A stretch of DNA of 64,000 bases from Epiperipatus broadwayi (Eukaryota; Onychophora; Udeonychophora; Euonychophora; Peripatidae): positions 3,528,714 through 3,592,713 of the forward strand of contig JAQFVV010012506.1 of assembly GCA_028023455.1 (NCBI GenBank), given 5' to 3'. The notes below the pieces were generated by a model, which was not told where the DNA came from, ran no database searches, and saw only the letters and a list, made by a program, of their open reading frames with translations. Positions 13,425 through 25,790 of the stretch are shown one piece after another. How positions within the stretch are numbered: the first letter of the stretch is position 1; each line of letters starts with the position of its first letter. A program made the position numbers and the translations under genes.

Positions 13425-13620
13425 AATGAATGTATGTGTGAATGAAAAATTTTGGGAAAGACCCAGAAGGAGACCACACATGAGATAGATGTATGAAATA
13501 AGAAAGTGTGCATGGGTGATGTGAAGAAGAGAGGCTAGAGATCAGAGAAGTTTGATTGAACTTAGAAAGATCTTCATTCTGCAGTGAATAGTTGACAATG
13601 ATGATGATGATGATAATTGC
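13425..13620 (+). mobile_element. LINE 3' tail fragment ending in a (gat)n run
   Basis: The plus strand reads FWERPRRRPHMR, then after a stop a segment with CAWVM and REARDQRSLIELRK, and ends in a run of Asp codons, (gat)n at 13599-13613. This matches the layout of several LINE ORF2 C-termini, where a GRPRxRW-type stretch is followed by a conserved A-x-D-R-x-x-W/L-R stretch and a microsatellite-like 3' end. Two stop codons interrupt the about 60 codons. It is a short 5'-truncated, dead insertion; the clade is not determined. Confidence 0.45.
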
Positions 13621-16600
13621 AACATAGTCTTGGTATCTTCAAGAGAGACTTAAATCATATGCTTGATTTAATATTATTATTGCAATTATATTACTACTTA
13701 TTCAAAATTAAAAAAATTGTTTCATGTTAACTGTCTAAATATTTATTTTATAAAATACTCATGTTTTGTTTGACATTTGATGAAGATCTAAAATTTCATG
13801 CTAGTAAAAAGATTTTATGCAATATATAAAAATTGCTCGTAAATGGATAAAATTACTGAATTCATTAGAGAAATATTGAAAAAATATCATTGATTAAAAA
13901 TAGTGAAATAAGAAATTTTTTTCCTTGATGAATGATAATATTTGAAAACAATTATGATGATAGTATATTCTTTTAGCAAAATCATATTATTCTTTTCAAA
14001 ATTCTGACATTTTATAATGCAGAAATTATAACAGTTCTTATAAAAATAGTTAATATATACTATTTACTAGGTATACTATATAATTTGTTTACTTATTTTT
14101 ACATATTTATAATTTTTTACAATTTTTTTTTTCAGCATTTGATATATGATCAGTTTTATTAATTCTATAATATATGGATGCTGTATTTCATGGAATTAAC
14201 CAATATCTAATGCATAAGTTAAGTTTCTTAAAATTTATTAGAAGGTCAAATTATTAAAAAATATTTTTGTCCTTTTTTTTTTTTTTCAATTGTGAGTTGT
14301 TGTTTTTACAGCAAAAAGACTAACTTGTGCTTAAAATATTGACTAACTAAGATTTTATTACCATTTTTGTATTATGGAAAAAGTTTTCATTTAACAGCAA
14401 TCATGCCTTGGTTAAACCTAATAAGCTCTCAGAATTTATCAACTCTGAGTGTGGAGAAAAAAAATTATTCAAGAGGCAAAATCTAATAGCTAGAAAATGA
14501 TTGTGGTAATTTATATTATTGTGCATAAAAACATGTAAATTATGCTCATTTTATCAAGCATAACAGATTGCTTTTGTTCTTTTATTACTATTTTATTTAA
14601 TATATAAAAAGTATAATCCTCTTGAATATTATTCAATAATTAAAATAATTGAAAGTTTTAAAAATACTAATGTGATTAGTTGCTTAAGAGATCATGCAAT
14701 ATTTAAACATCAAAGTAATACAGTAGGCTAAGAATCAATCAAAAGGCCTTTAGTATTCAAGCACGTCACTGCATTAAATAGCCATGAAAATGATTTATAG
14801 GCTAATGTTAACTGTTATGCAGTCACATTTTCCTTACTAGGGAAGCTGTTGCTATATTTCAATTTTATTTTGGAATAAAATAAAAATTATTTGCATTTTA
14901 TCTTTTTATTTTATCAAAAATATAAGTTCAAAAAATTAATATAATCTAAAATATCAATTTTTGTAAATAAAAACAGAATATTAAACAGAAAAATAAGAGA
15001 CAAAGCCTTCCATTAATGAAAAACAAGAGGAAAGTAACAGAAAGCAGTTTTTGCTTTGAACCATATAAATATTTGTTTCTGCTTAAAAAAAACTATTTCA
15101 CTGAAATAAAACTATAATATAAACATTAAATAATTACTGAGAAGAAATATTTAATATTTTTTTCATAATATAAAAAATAAACAAATGAATAAATTAAGGC
15201 AATAAATTCATTTATGATCTAATCAAAGACAATTCCTAACATGGAGTTTTGGTCATATAACTCTACAATTTTTCACTTAAAGATACTAATATCTAGAAAT
15301 ATATGTGAAACTAAAATCTAAAATTTATATAAATTGCTAAAATAGCCTATAACATTTTTAATTCTTTTTTTTATATTAACAAATGTTGGGGTTGGGGAGA
15401 ATGACAACAGTGTCATACAATGGATATGTGAGACTGCATGCAATTCTAAAAAAGTATTAAATTTATTTTGTCAATTATTTCATTAAATATTCACTATCTT
15501 TTCAATATTTCATATATATATATATATTAAAATTATATTTGTAGTTTTAAATTTACAATGCCTTTTATTAATATAATCATCCATTATAGTTTTGACTGTT
15601 AATAATCTTCTTTAAAATTTTAAATATTTTTTTTTCTAAATAAAAGGTTACAAGAAAGTCTGAAGAAGACAGCTACTTAGTTGAAAATATAATAACAATA
15701 ATCAAAAGCATTGTAAATTTAAAACTGGAAAAGAATATCTATTTCTATTACTTTTTTGGTGAATATTATTTTACTAGAGAATAAAAAATTAAGAAACTTT
15801 AGGCATTTCCCTTTTTTTAAGTATTATCAAAACAATTGACAGGATTCTCAAATAATTTGAAACTGTAATAATGTCAGAGTACAACATAGGAATATTTTTA
15901 CACTATGTGAGAAATGTAAAAGTGACAATATTTTAAAGTAATAATTGCTAAGTCATCAACATTATTAGCTTTATTATTTAAACAATATATTATTGGAGTG
16001 CAGTTTGAAAGTTTAATTGAGTATTTGTTGTCTGGATTCAGAACAGATTATATTTACTTATTTCATTCTCTGTGATCAAGTTGCAATCAGTAGTTGTCTT
16101 TATAAACATATTGAACCATAAATAAAGATAGATTTCCATCTTTATTGTTAAAATGAGGTTGCCTTGACAACATATTGAGATTGTTGCTTATTATTGATAT
16201 TGGTATTATCTAAGTATTAACTGCATATATATTGGCAGGAATAGATATATTAAGTAAGATTAAAAATCTTCACTAAGAATTGGTGCTTAAGGCAAATAAA
16301 AGAATATTTTAAGCATATTTTATTATACAGACATTAATCGAGACAGTATTATTTAGATCTTGGAAAAAGTTAAGCTGGAGAAATTAAAGAGTAAAATAAA
16401 AAATATATAATTATTTGACCTTTTTTTCTGATTAGACTTTTTATTCTTTCTTGTAAATTTTCATTAAAAAAAGCAACTCATTTCTATACTTTTTACACAT
16501 GGTCATTATAATTAATTTCTAGTCTAATTGTTAGCAATTCAAATCATTAATTTATATGCTTCTGGAATATTTCTGAAGTTTACAAATAATTGCCAAACAG

Positions 16601-18500
16601 TTTTAAAGAACTCAGAGTTATCCATTTCAAAAGATCCTCTCAACAAATCTTACTAATTGATATATTTTGCATTCAAGTAAAGTGTGTATATTACTAAGTC
16701 ACAAGATCAAAATAATGCTAATGAAAAAACTTATAAAAGTTTATATCTACATATTTTAAATTTAGTTCTATTTAAATAAATAAATAAAAAAAAAACTAAA
16801 ACTTAAAAATCTTAAGAAATGTTTGTTATTATAATTTTCAATAAAAAAATTTGATTAATTGCAAGTTTTTTGGATTTTTTTACAAAAAATCTTTGAAGTA
16901 TTTTTTTTTTTTTGTATCAAATTAACTAATAGAGCTTCTTTTTTTTTTTTTTTAAATTATTTTGAAATATTATATAAAAAAAGATGATACAAGTGTATAG
17001 TTTATATTTATAAATACAATAACTTATATATATATATTCTCTTATTGCCAATGTAATTAATTACAGGTATATATTTTAATAATTATTATATACAGACTCA
17101 TCATCCAACGCAAAGTGCAATAAATGCACATCTCACATGGTACTAACTTGCCAAATATACCAGGACCAACCTGCAAACTATTTTATATTTATACATTTCT
17201 AATTTTTTTCTCATTCACTATAAAAAAAAAAAAAAAATAGTAGTTGGAATGAAAGTAGCTAGAAAGCAGAAATTCTATAGCCAGATTTGCAAAGATACTC
17301 TTTAAAAAAAGAAGAGGGGATTTAAAATTTTACGATATTATCAAACTGCTGTCGCCTGGCGTCTTCTTTTTATATTAAATATCGATTTAGTTTTATTAAA
17401 TAGTGTATTTGATTAGTTGTTTTATTAAAATCAGGCACAAATTCTCTGATTATAACTTGTAAAATTATTAATGTTTCTTTTTATTTTTTTCAAAAATAAA
17501 TATATTTATTGCTTACTTACATTTTTTTTTTTTAATTCTTGGCACAGCACAAATATTTTTTACTGAAAGTAGAATAACACTAACTGAACTCTGTATATTA
17601 CATATGCGTATATATATAATTATTTCCATATCCCTTAAAATAAGATTTCATCTGACTTTGATTAGTATAAAACAAATACTAAATCGGTTTTTTTTTTTTT
17701 TCAATCTCGAATTATTCTGTTAATATTATTATTATTTGAAGTGTTAACTGCAATTGGTGTGGCTATGTTGGTTAGGGACTGCCTTTTCATAAGATTCATT
17801 ATTATTCCTTTACTTTAGAAATAATTATTTACATAAGATGTAATAATATACGTTGCAATCGTATTATAATATTATATTTTAATTTTAAAATGGAGTGTTT
17901 AAAAAAAAAATTATTTTATTAATTAAAAGTATTTCTAAAAAAACAACTTGGTTTTAAGATTATCGACTAATCTTTAAATGTGAAAGTTATTAACAATTAA
18001 AGTTGTGCTGCAATTAGTTTAGATTTTGACATTTAAATTATTTCATCAACTTTGAACTTTATGTATATAAAAAATTAATTTAAAATATATTCACTTAATA
18101 TTTGTTATTTATAATGTCTTATCCTTGGAATACAGGTAATTTTTCCCCCTTTGTTTTTGTGTCGTTCATTTGTACAAAATATAAAATGAAAAAAATCATA
18201 TCGAAAACAAAGATTAAACATCTCCATTATATAAATATGAACTTGAAAAAGTTCTTTCAACAATACAATTAAAATAGAAAAAATGTTGTTTATTATTTTT
18301 AGCTATACTGATTCTGTTAAAAATGATGATGTGTTCCATTATTAATTAGTAGATTGGATTGTTCATATAAAAAATTAAAGTTTTTTTTGTCTAATTAATT
18401 TTTATACGGTTAAAAATGTTGGAATTTTCTATGTCAATTTGCCATTTCTATTTCCTCTCTACGCTTTTTCTTTTATTGGCTCTCTTCATATTTTTTTTTT
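13621..18500. other. AT-rich DNA, nothing recognised
   Basis: About 4.9 kb of extremely A+T-rich sequence with poly-T runs (for example 16900-16950 and 17687-17700) and short (TA)n tracts. I found no open frames over 60 codons and no recognisable repeat family. Confidence 0.5.
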
Positions 18501-18514
18501 TTTACCATACTCAC

Positions 18515-18850
18515 ATGGGTAGGATGGGAAGGTTGGCACTGTGAACTTTGAGCATTCCATCATTAGATTTTCAATGAAATGGACGGCTAAAAGGTTGTGG
18601 AATGGAGAGGGGTTTGAAGCCTGTCCATTAAAGTATGAAGATTGGCTATCTTAATATAAGCTGAGCTTTGATTGTATATATGTGTGGAGATGATAATCTG
18701 GACCAAATAATGAGTGTTGGTTTAGCACAAAATACTTATATTGGTAATTATTTATCTTTTCGACATGTGTGTGATCAAGTATATCAGTGATATGAGGTAG
18801 CATGGATTGTTGAGGGTTGTGTGAAAGTCGGAGTTCAAACCCCCTAAATA
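18515..18850 (+). repeat. SINE-like repeat, second copy
   Basis: The body (18530-18760) matches the repeat at about 6290-6500 almost end to end, and is followed by the same kind of tRNA-related module ending in 'gtgaaagtcggagttcaaaccccc' (18818-18842), with a degenerate RNA polymerase III B box. The same module order at two unrelated places shows that this is a dispersed family, not a chance match. Confidence 0.55.
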
Positions 18851-20760
18851 TTACATACTCTCTTCAGTAACTTAAATTAATATAGGATCTGGACATCATA
18901 AGCTTCTCATACCGTCAATCATCTCACCCAACTAATACTGTATAACATTAAGTTTTTGTGTTTATGCAATCAAATTTCCATTCTATAATCGCATATACAG
19001 TAATTCTGATTCCAATTTCTCTGTTTTTATGCAAGTACATATAATAAAGAGAACTTAAATGTAGCTTTTTCTTTTGTCTTTATCTTCACTCATATAAATA
19101 CTCACTAATAATGAGATGCAAAAATCACATATCTACGTTATGCATACCGTTAAAATTTAATATGCTTACATACATGCATGCATGGTATAAATACACGAAA
19201 GTCAAATTTCTTAATGTTTGATAATTTATTCAAATAATATAATTTAATTGATTTTAAATCAATAGGAAAATATATTCAAACATTGGCCATCTATGCAGTT
19301 GTTGCATTTTTAAAAATGCTTTTTGAATATAAATCTTTATTGCCTTTGTGTGTAGTTTATCCATATGAAAAGAATTGTGTGACTCGTAGATAGATAAGAG
19401 AATATTACTAACAGTTTTTTTTTAAATTAGAGTTTATTGGTCAATTAGAATTGCTATGTATAGTTTTATCTTCTGTTTAAACTCCAGCACTACCTGGTTG
19501 AGCTTGAGGCTGCAAGGGATTGTTCATAATTGAGAGTTCTTGGGGTTTTTTTTAAGGGGGGGGTAAAATATTTAGATTTTAGGCAACTGATAAATTGCCA
19601 GGTATCATTAAATATTCCCATAGGGGCTACTACTTGATCTCTTATCTTAATTTTCAACATGATCTTACAAAATGTAAAGATTAAATCCCAGTTATTATTC
19701 TTGAAGATTTATTGACATCATAATAACCAGAAGGTGATTTTTCATCTCAGATAGACATAGTGTATGTGAAGACGATAAGGCAATTCAGTCCTTGATCATG
19801 AACACCCTATCCAGGGAGTTTAGGCCTCATATATTAATGCATTTAATCAACAACTGCATTGTGATCAAATATGGACAAAGCAAAAGCAAATGTGTAATTA
19901 GTCATTCTGATAGCAAGTGGAATTCCATAGTTGGCCTCCAGGATCGATGTCTAGATTATCATTATTGATTTGATTGGATTGATATTGTATTGCTGGAGGC
20001 CAGTTGTGGTTGATAGGCTGTTCTCATTCAAATAAGAAAATTCCATTGTATGGACTTGATTGTCAGGGGATCGGTAATTAGTCTCATCTGTTGATGTTAA
20101 AGTATTTTTTCCATTTTTTGTCTTTTTTATTTCTTGGTTTTGTTAGATTTGGATTTAAAGTGGTAGGTTTAGTTTGATCATGACTAATATATAGCTATGA
20201 AAGAAATAATTATGAGCTTCATGAAGATGTCATATCATCAGTAAATATCAAAGTTTTATGGGTAAGTTTTTGGAGCTTTAAAAATCCAATCTAAATGCAT
20301 AAATGCCACTAAAACTTTCTTAATGTAAATTCGTTGGGATGATAAAAAGCAACACAAAGAAGACAACTTTAAGTTTTATTTTTAACTAAGCTTTATTTAT
20401 CAATAGCTCCAGGTACCATTTAATGTGTATATGTCAAAATTAGTGCCATTTTAGGGCTAGTCATCAAGAAGTTGTTACAGGATGGTTGCCTTTTTCACTG
20501 GTTTTCATCTTATTCTCATCCCAAACTAAACTTAAATTTGATTCTGTCTTCTAAAATTAATTGATGATATCTCTTTAGACTTTAAAATTTGCTTCAAATA
20601 TATATTATTCTGTTATTCTATATTATAAAATAATATACACTTTCTCATTATCATACAATGTCTATATATATTCAAAACTGCCATTAAAGAAATATATAGC
20701 CTACAACTTAAGATGGTTTATTATATCTGTTATAAATTTGTACATTACTTAATTTTAAAG
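18851..20760. other. Intergenic DNA with a weak inverted repeat
   Basis: No gene was seen. The segment 19440-20110 is less AT-rich. It contains the inverted pair tggcctccag (about 19934) and ctggaggcca (about 19994) with imperfect extended arms, possibly an old hairpin element. The function is unknown. Confidence 0.4.
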
Positions 20761-21839
20761 GAAAACCCGTCACCAGGTGACATTTACAGATGAAACATTC
20801 TTCAGCTCATACTCCTGAAAAACCAAAAATATTACCAGTTTTCTAGAGGGAGCTTTCAGGAAAAGGAGTCAGCAGTATAAGGTACAGTCATATTTTAATT
20901 GTTTTAAATTTAGTTGATGTGAATCATAATTAAATATTAAATTTTAATATTCATACTTGATTATAATAAATGCTAATATTTTTTTATATGTTTTGATTGT
21001 TATAATATACAGTTTTAATAATTTAGTTTTAGGAAATTTAAAATAAATTGATATGATTAGTTAATTGTACTTAAGTAAATACTCAATAGAAATCTACTGT
21101 TTCTTTTATCTACTGGCATGATTGGACATTATAGATTCAACATTATCTTATGGGTTTATTGATATTACAATATTATTAAGTCTTTTATCCTGTTATAAAT
21201 ATCATGATTAGTAATAGTAAATTAATATATGAGTACAGTATGGCTGAGTTAGTATAATTTATTATTTTATTAAATTATGATTTAAATTAATTATTGAGTT
21301 GTATATTTATTTAGATATTATGAATATTGTAAACTTATATGACATACTAAATTTCAATGATTCATGAATTATTTTATTTAGATATAAACAATGTTAAATT
21401 TTAGCATACGTTCATGCTATTATAAGCAATGTTTGATTAGTTAGGTATATTAATTGTTGAATATATTATTTTCATTTGAATATAAAGAAAATATATCTTA
21501 AACATATATCATTGTTTTGAGACAGTGATATTTGGTTTGCTTTACTTTAGTTTATTTTTAATAAGGTTTGTATTTAGGGTATTTGAATTGATAATTTTGT
21601 TGTTTTTCTGTTTATTCTAAAGACTGTCATCTCTGTTTCGTTTTAGTATAGTAAACAGTTGGAAATTTGGTTAGATAAAGGATTATTTTAAATACTAAAT
21701 GATTAGCATTCATTTAGTTTAATATATTATATTTATCCTGTTATGAACAATACTATTATTTACAGGCATTATAAAATTGGGATCTTTTTTCGTTAATTTA
21801 CGTTTTATTCAATTATAAATGATATTCAACTTCAAGGCA

Positions 21840-22190
21840 CATTTTTATTCTGTTACATAGGACAATCAATAATTGGGCTATATATTTTATTCAGGTTATA
21901 TTAGAATTATTATTTCCCATTGCACATTTTGATCAGCTACAATTGCTTCCCATATCACTGGGGCTATAACAGAGGTTATCATACACATATATTTATTCTG
22001 TTACCAAATGGTGCCTAATTTGCAGGGCATAGTTAAACAGAATCACTCTATCATGGTCTTGTCATATCCGATCTGTTACTAATGGCATCCTAACTTTAAG
22101 AGCAATAATAAATGTTGTTTCAGCATCATCTTTTTATTTTAGTTATAAAATTCTGGCCAAACAAATAGGGCAACTTTTTATTCTGTTACA
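21840..22190 (+). repeat. Reiterated LTR-end/primer-site-like motif
   Basis: The sequence (ttta)ttctgttac followed by a TGG-type block recurs at about 21846-21875, 21993-22027, 22071-22095 and 22176-22211. The blocks after it read taggacaatcaataattggg, tggtgcctaatttgcagggc, tggcatcctaactttaagag and tggtgcagccaatttgggg. Their starts are 151, 74 and 110 bp apart. The last copy looks like a true LTR end and primer-binding site. The earlier ones look like diverged repeats of the same junction. Confidence 0.45.
22121..22190 (+). mobile_element. 3' end of a Gypsy LTR (outer element)
   Basis: The end 'aactttttattctgttaca' closes with the TTACA that also ends the other LTRs in the window, and is followed two bases later by a primer-binding-site-like sequence. 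About 70 bp ending here match 41829-41898 (shared 'catcatcttttt', 'agttataaaat' and 'actttttattctgttaca'), so the sequence belongs to a dispersed family. The LTR start could not be located upstream. Confidence 0.5.
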
Positions 22191-22192
22191 AA

Positions 22193-22211
22193 TGGTGCAG
22201 CCAATTTGGGG
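22193..22211 (+). promoter_or_regulatory. Primer-binding site-like sequence (tRNA-Lys type)
   Basis: The sequence tggtgcagccaatttgggg lies 2 bp after the LTR end. It resembles the retroviral and Gypsy tRNA-Lys primer site TGGCGCCCAACGTGGGGC, with CpG decay and a 2-nt insertion. It would prime minus-strand cDNA synthesis. The assignment rests on this resemblance and on its position. Confidence 0.45.
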
Positions 22212-22234
22212 TTGAGCAAAGACTGAAGTTTGTG

Positions 22235-22235
<1 letters not shown>

Positions 22236-22283
<48 letters not shown>

Positions 22284-22290
22284 AATATAT

Positions 22291-22336
<46 letters not shown>
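22236..22336. repeat. Compound (TA)n(GA)n microsatellite, duplicated
   Basis: The sequence runs (ta)n, (ga)n, aaatatatta, (ta)n, (ga)n, aaatatatt, so a compound TA/GA block is present twice in tandem with the same 'gaaatatatt' tail. Confidence 0.85.
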
Positions 22337-22339
<3 letters not shown>

Positions 22340-22599
22340 ATTGTAGCTTGTATACATTAATAAGGTTTTATAAGTAATTGTAATTTATCAATAGATGGAA
22401 TAATATATTTAGTATGTTTTTAAAAAAAAAAAAGAAAAAGAGAATTTCGTTGTTATTGTCATTCTTTTGTAGATTTTATCAATGGTTGGAAGGTTGAATG
22501 GTCATATATGAGACATCAAATAGTAAATAAATTTAAGGTATTGTTATAATTTATTTTTGTTACAGAGAAGATACTATTTTTGCTATAAAAAATAAGGAA

Positions 22600-23825
22600 A
22601 TATAGAAATCAATAGTGATAAAAGATCTTCAGAACCTGAAGGAGTTATTCTTGAAATGTTGAAAAAATTGATGGAAAAGATTGATAATCAAAGTAGAGAA
22701 ATAAAAGAACTAAGAAAAGATGTGAATAAGATGTTGGAGAAATAAATAATAAGATTGGAGTAATAAATAATAAGTTTGGAGAAGTAAATAATAAGATTGA
22801 TAATCAAAATAGAGAACAAAATGAAGACATCAATGATAACTTATTTTAAATTAAGTTGAATGCTATAAGGGTGCAATTTGATGAGTTCAAATACAATTTG
22901 GAGATTACGTTGAGAGAATCTGATGATAAATATGATCACAAATTCAATGAACTAAGTAACCAAATAGATAAGTCATAGGAAAGATTAGAAGTTAGGCTTA
23001 ATGATCTAGACAATGAAGTTAAAACCTGTAAAATTGGCTATAAAAAATTGGAGATGTATATAAAAATTGAGCAAGCTCATGAAGATGCTCAGAAAGCATC
23101 AAGATTAGAGATAAAAGATACTATAAGTGAATTAAAAGATATTCAAAGTCATACAAAAATGAAACATAATGAAATAAAAATAGTACATTATAGGGTGTCA
23201 GAACAGATGGCTTTAGAAACAATAAATATGATTGAAAAGTTTGAAGAAGTAGAGATAAATTGTACTGATGATGTAATAAAAATAAGATATATAGGAAACC
23301 AAAAAAGTTTAGATAAAAAGCTTCTAAATGTGGAATCATTGTAACAAAATAAAAGAGTAAAGAATAAATATAGTCAGAATATTATAAAAAATATATGATT
23401 GGAAAATAAAATTATTTCTAAAGAATTTGAAAATTTAGAGAATGAATTGTTTCATAATATAGATTATAGATGTGTAACACAAATTTATAGAAACATATAT
23501 TATGTATTGAAAGGAAAATAAACCCTTTGAGAAATGGATTAAAACTCCATTTCATGAGAAAATTATAGTAAGGATAACTATGTAGTAGTTAATAATGTGA
23601 ATAGTGAGATTTCTTTGTTGTTTTATTCAGAAATATTGAAAGTAGTTGAAAAGTACATGGAGAGAGGCAAAGCTTGATTCCAGTTTAATATTGTGATAAA
23701 TTTGGATGACATTATTTCCTCAAAGACATATGATTTGATTAAGAAATTAATGAGATTATGTGTGAATGGAAAATAAAATATAATTTTACAGAAACATTTT
23801 TTTAAAAAAAAAAATTGGGTGTTCA
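22600..23825 (+). pseudogene. Gag-like coiled-coil region of the outer Gypsy element (decayed)
   Basis: After the primer site the plus strand encodes Lys/Glu/Asn-rich heptad-like sequence, starting near 22640 (...EMLKKLMEKIDNQSREIKEL) and repeating 'NKIDNQ'-like segments. It continues as a 98-aa open frame at 23048-23344 and as a segment near 23410-23520 ending YYVLKGK. Stops and frameshifts interrupt it. Long N-terminal coiled coils followed by a globular capsid are common in Gypsy gag proteins of invertebrates. The part at 23590-23790 (with VVEKYMERGKA and KTYDLIKKLMRLCVNGK) is coding-like but I do not recognise its domain. No zinc knuckle was seen here. The call depends on context: LTR end, primer site, then this region. 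Confidence 0.5.
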
Positions 23826-24400
23826 ACCATTACTTTAATAGTTATATATATATATATATATTGTAACCATCTGGGTTACATGGCACACAGCAATATAATT
23901 GTGTTGGTGCACATATATAATAAACAGAGACAAATTTTTGTAGATATTTTCTACATTTCACTTGGAATAAAAATAATAAATATAGAGTTATGTAACTCTG
24001 AATTTAAAACAGAATTCTATTATAAATTAAAACATTTAAAAAGGTCTAAATAAATTAATATTGTAATTGTGATTTTGAATTTAAAATCAAACATGATTTA
24101 TTTTTGAAATAATGCTTGTATATACTTCTATTTATTTTTAAAAATCATTGTAGATTAAAAATTCCAAAGGATTAAAGTAAAAACATGTAGAACACACCTT
24201 TGGTAAAATTTTGGAGTTGCTTCCAAAAATAGCTTGCAATTAAAAGTGATTTGAAAGATTAAAATTTATTTTAATCAAGATAAAAATTGGACAGAAAAAA
24301 CTCTGTTTTTAGTTACTGTGTCTTTATCACCTCAAGATTAAAAAGGATTACACAGATTGAAAACAACCTGCAATGTGTTTTTAATCACCTCAGATGATTT

Positions 24401-24410
24401 TATAAAAGGG
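24401..24410 (+). promoter_or_regulatory. TATA box of LTR-3
   Basis: The sequence tataaaaggg is a near-ideal TATA box 539 bp from the start of the unit. The next 600 bp are less AT-rich and contain two open frames (74 codons at 24357-24581 and 77 codons at 24596-24829) without recognisable domains. I read these as leader sequence rather than genes. Confidence 0.45.
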
Positions 24411-25739
24411 TTCATAAAGAAATATCAGTTCAGTTTGGCTTATAGTTTCTGCAAGAGCTGTCCAGAAGGCTTGGCTAATAATATTTTTAGAAGCAGAGGC
24501 CAAATTGTCCAACTGCAAATCTGGATAGTAATTTTTTTGAGAAGCAGTTGGCTAAGAGTTAGCTGCAAAGTCTGTTTTTAATATTTTGTTGCAGCTTGTT
24601 AAAGTTAGCAGCAGTTGTTTTTAGCTGGCCAGAGATATGGCTGGCAGATTTATACAGAGCTCCCATGAAATGTAGCAGAAGTCAAGTCAGGAGATCCAGC
24701 AGCTATTTACAGTTAATGGTAGATTTTGAATTCACATGGAGGAAAATGATCCACTTCTTTGTGTTGAAATTCATAGCATTAAAAGTGTTTTGGGGAACAG
24801 TTTTCAGGCCTGAAGCTCATCAAGCCTAGACAGAAGAAAGATCAAGGCATGTCAACAAATTACCTGAATTATACTTTTCTCTGATGATGACAACAAGCCT
24901 AAATTATGGACCAAAAAAAAGAACAAGCTTATCAAGAGAAAGCTTGAAGAATTGGTATATGTATGCTATTTCAGCTGTATGCATAGAGAAGCACAGATAA
25001 ACATATATACAATGGTGAGTAGTGTTATATATAACATGAACAAAATTTTAAATGTTTTTTAAATAATTCATTAGAAATAGCATTCTAAAAGTGAGATATA
25101 TAATCTATAGCAATTATTTTAAATCATTTATTGAGAAGGGCAGAAAGACATTTTGAAATTTGTTTTAATTCTAAAAACGATTTTATTTTTCATTTATTGA
25201 AAAAATAATTAAGAGACATTTTAAAAATGAAACAAACATAAATAATTGTACATGGATTAAAAATGAAAAGTCAAAATTAATTCCTTGACCATCTTATTTA
25301 AAAGAAAAAGGAAAAAGACTTCAGGGGTCTTTTTAGATTGAAAATATATATACATACCTGCTGTATTAATTTTAAATATGATTCTATATTATTCTAAAAA
25401 TGTAATAATTACTTAACATAGGTTGTTAAAGGTTGATTTTATTTTTGGAAAAAGGAAGAAATCTAAAAGCATTATAATTAATTAAAACCTGATTTTATTT
25501 TCAATAAAAAAAGAACTTTTATAAACTTTCAAAAAAAAAAAAAAAGCTGTAATAAGAATTTGATAAACTGATTTTTATTTTTATTTTATTATTGATACAC
25601 ATGTATATATGAGAATTTTATATATATTCAAAATAGAATGTTATTATAAAAATTAATAAATTTTTGTTATTATCAAATATGACAGAAAAGGAATTCATTT
25701 ATATAATTAATCAATTGTTGTATTGCAGATATGTGCACA

Positions 25740-25742
25740 GAT

Positions 25743-25777
<35 letters not shown>

Positions 25778-25790
25778 ATGTGTGTGTTGT
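25740..25790. repeat. (TA)n(TG)n microsatellite
   Basis: A TA tract runs directly into a (tg)n tract (25743-25788). A similar flank, '(a)tgtgca(c/a)a(g)attatatata', occurs again near 26038, suggesting an old local duplication. Confidence 0.7.

Noticed and set aside
13286-13513. 75-codon minus-strand open frame
   Set aside because: The plus strand at the same place carries the LINE tail pattern ending in (gat)n, so the minus frame is probably its shadow.
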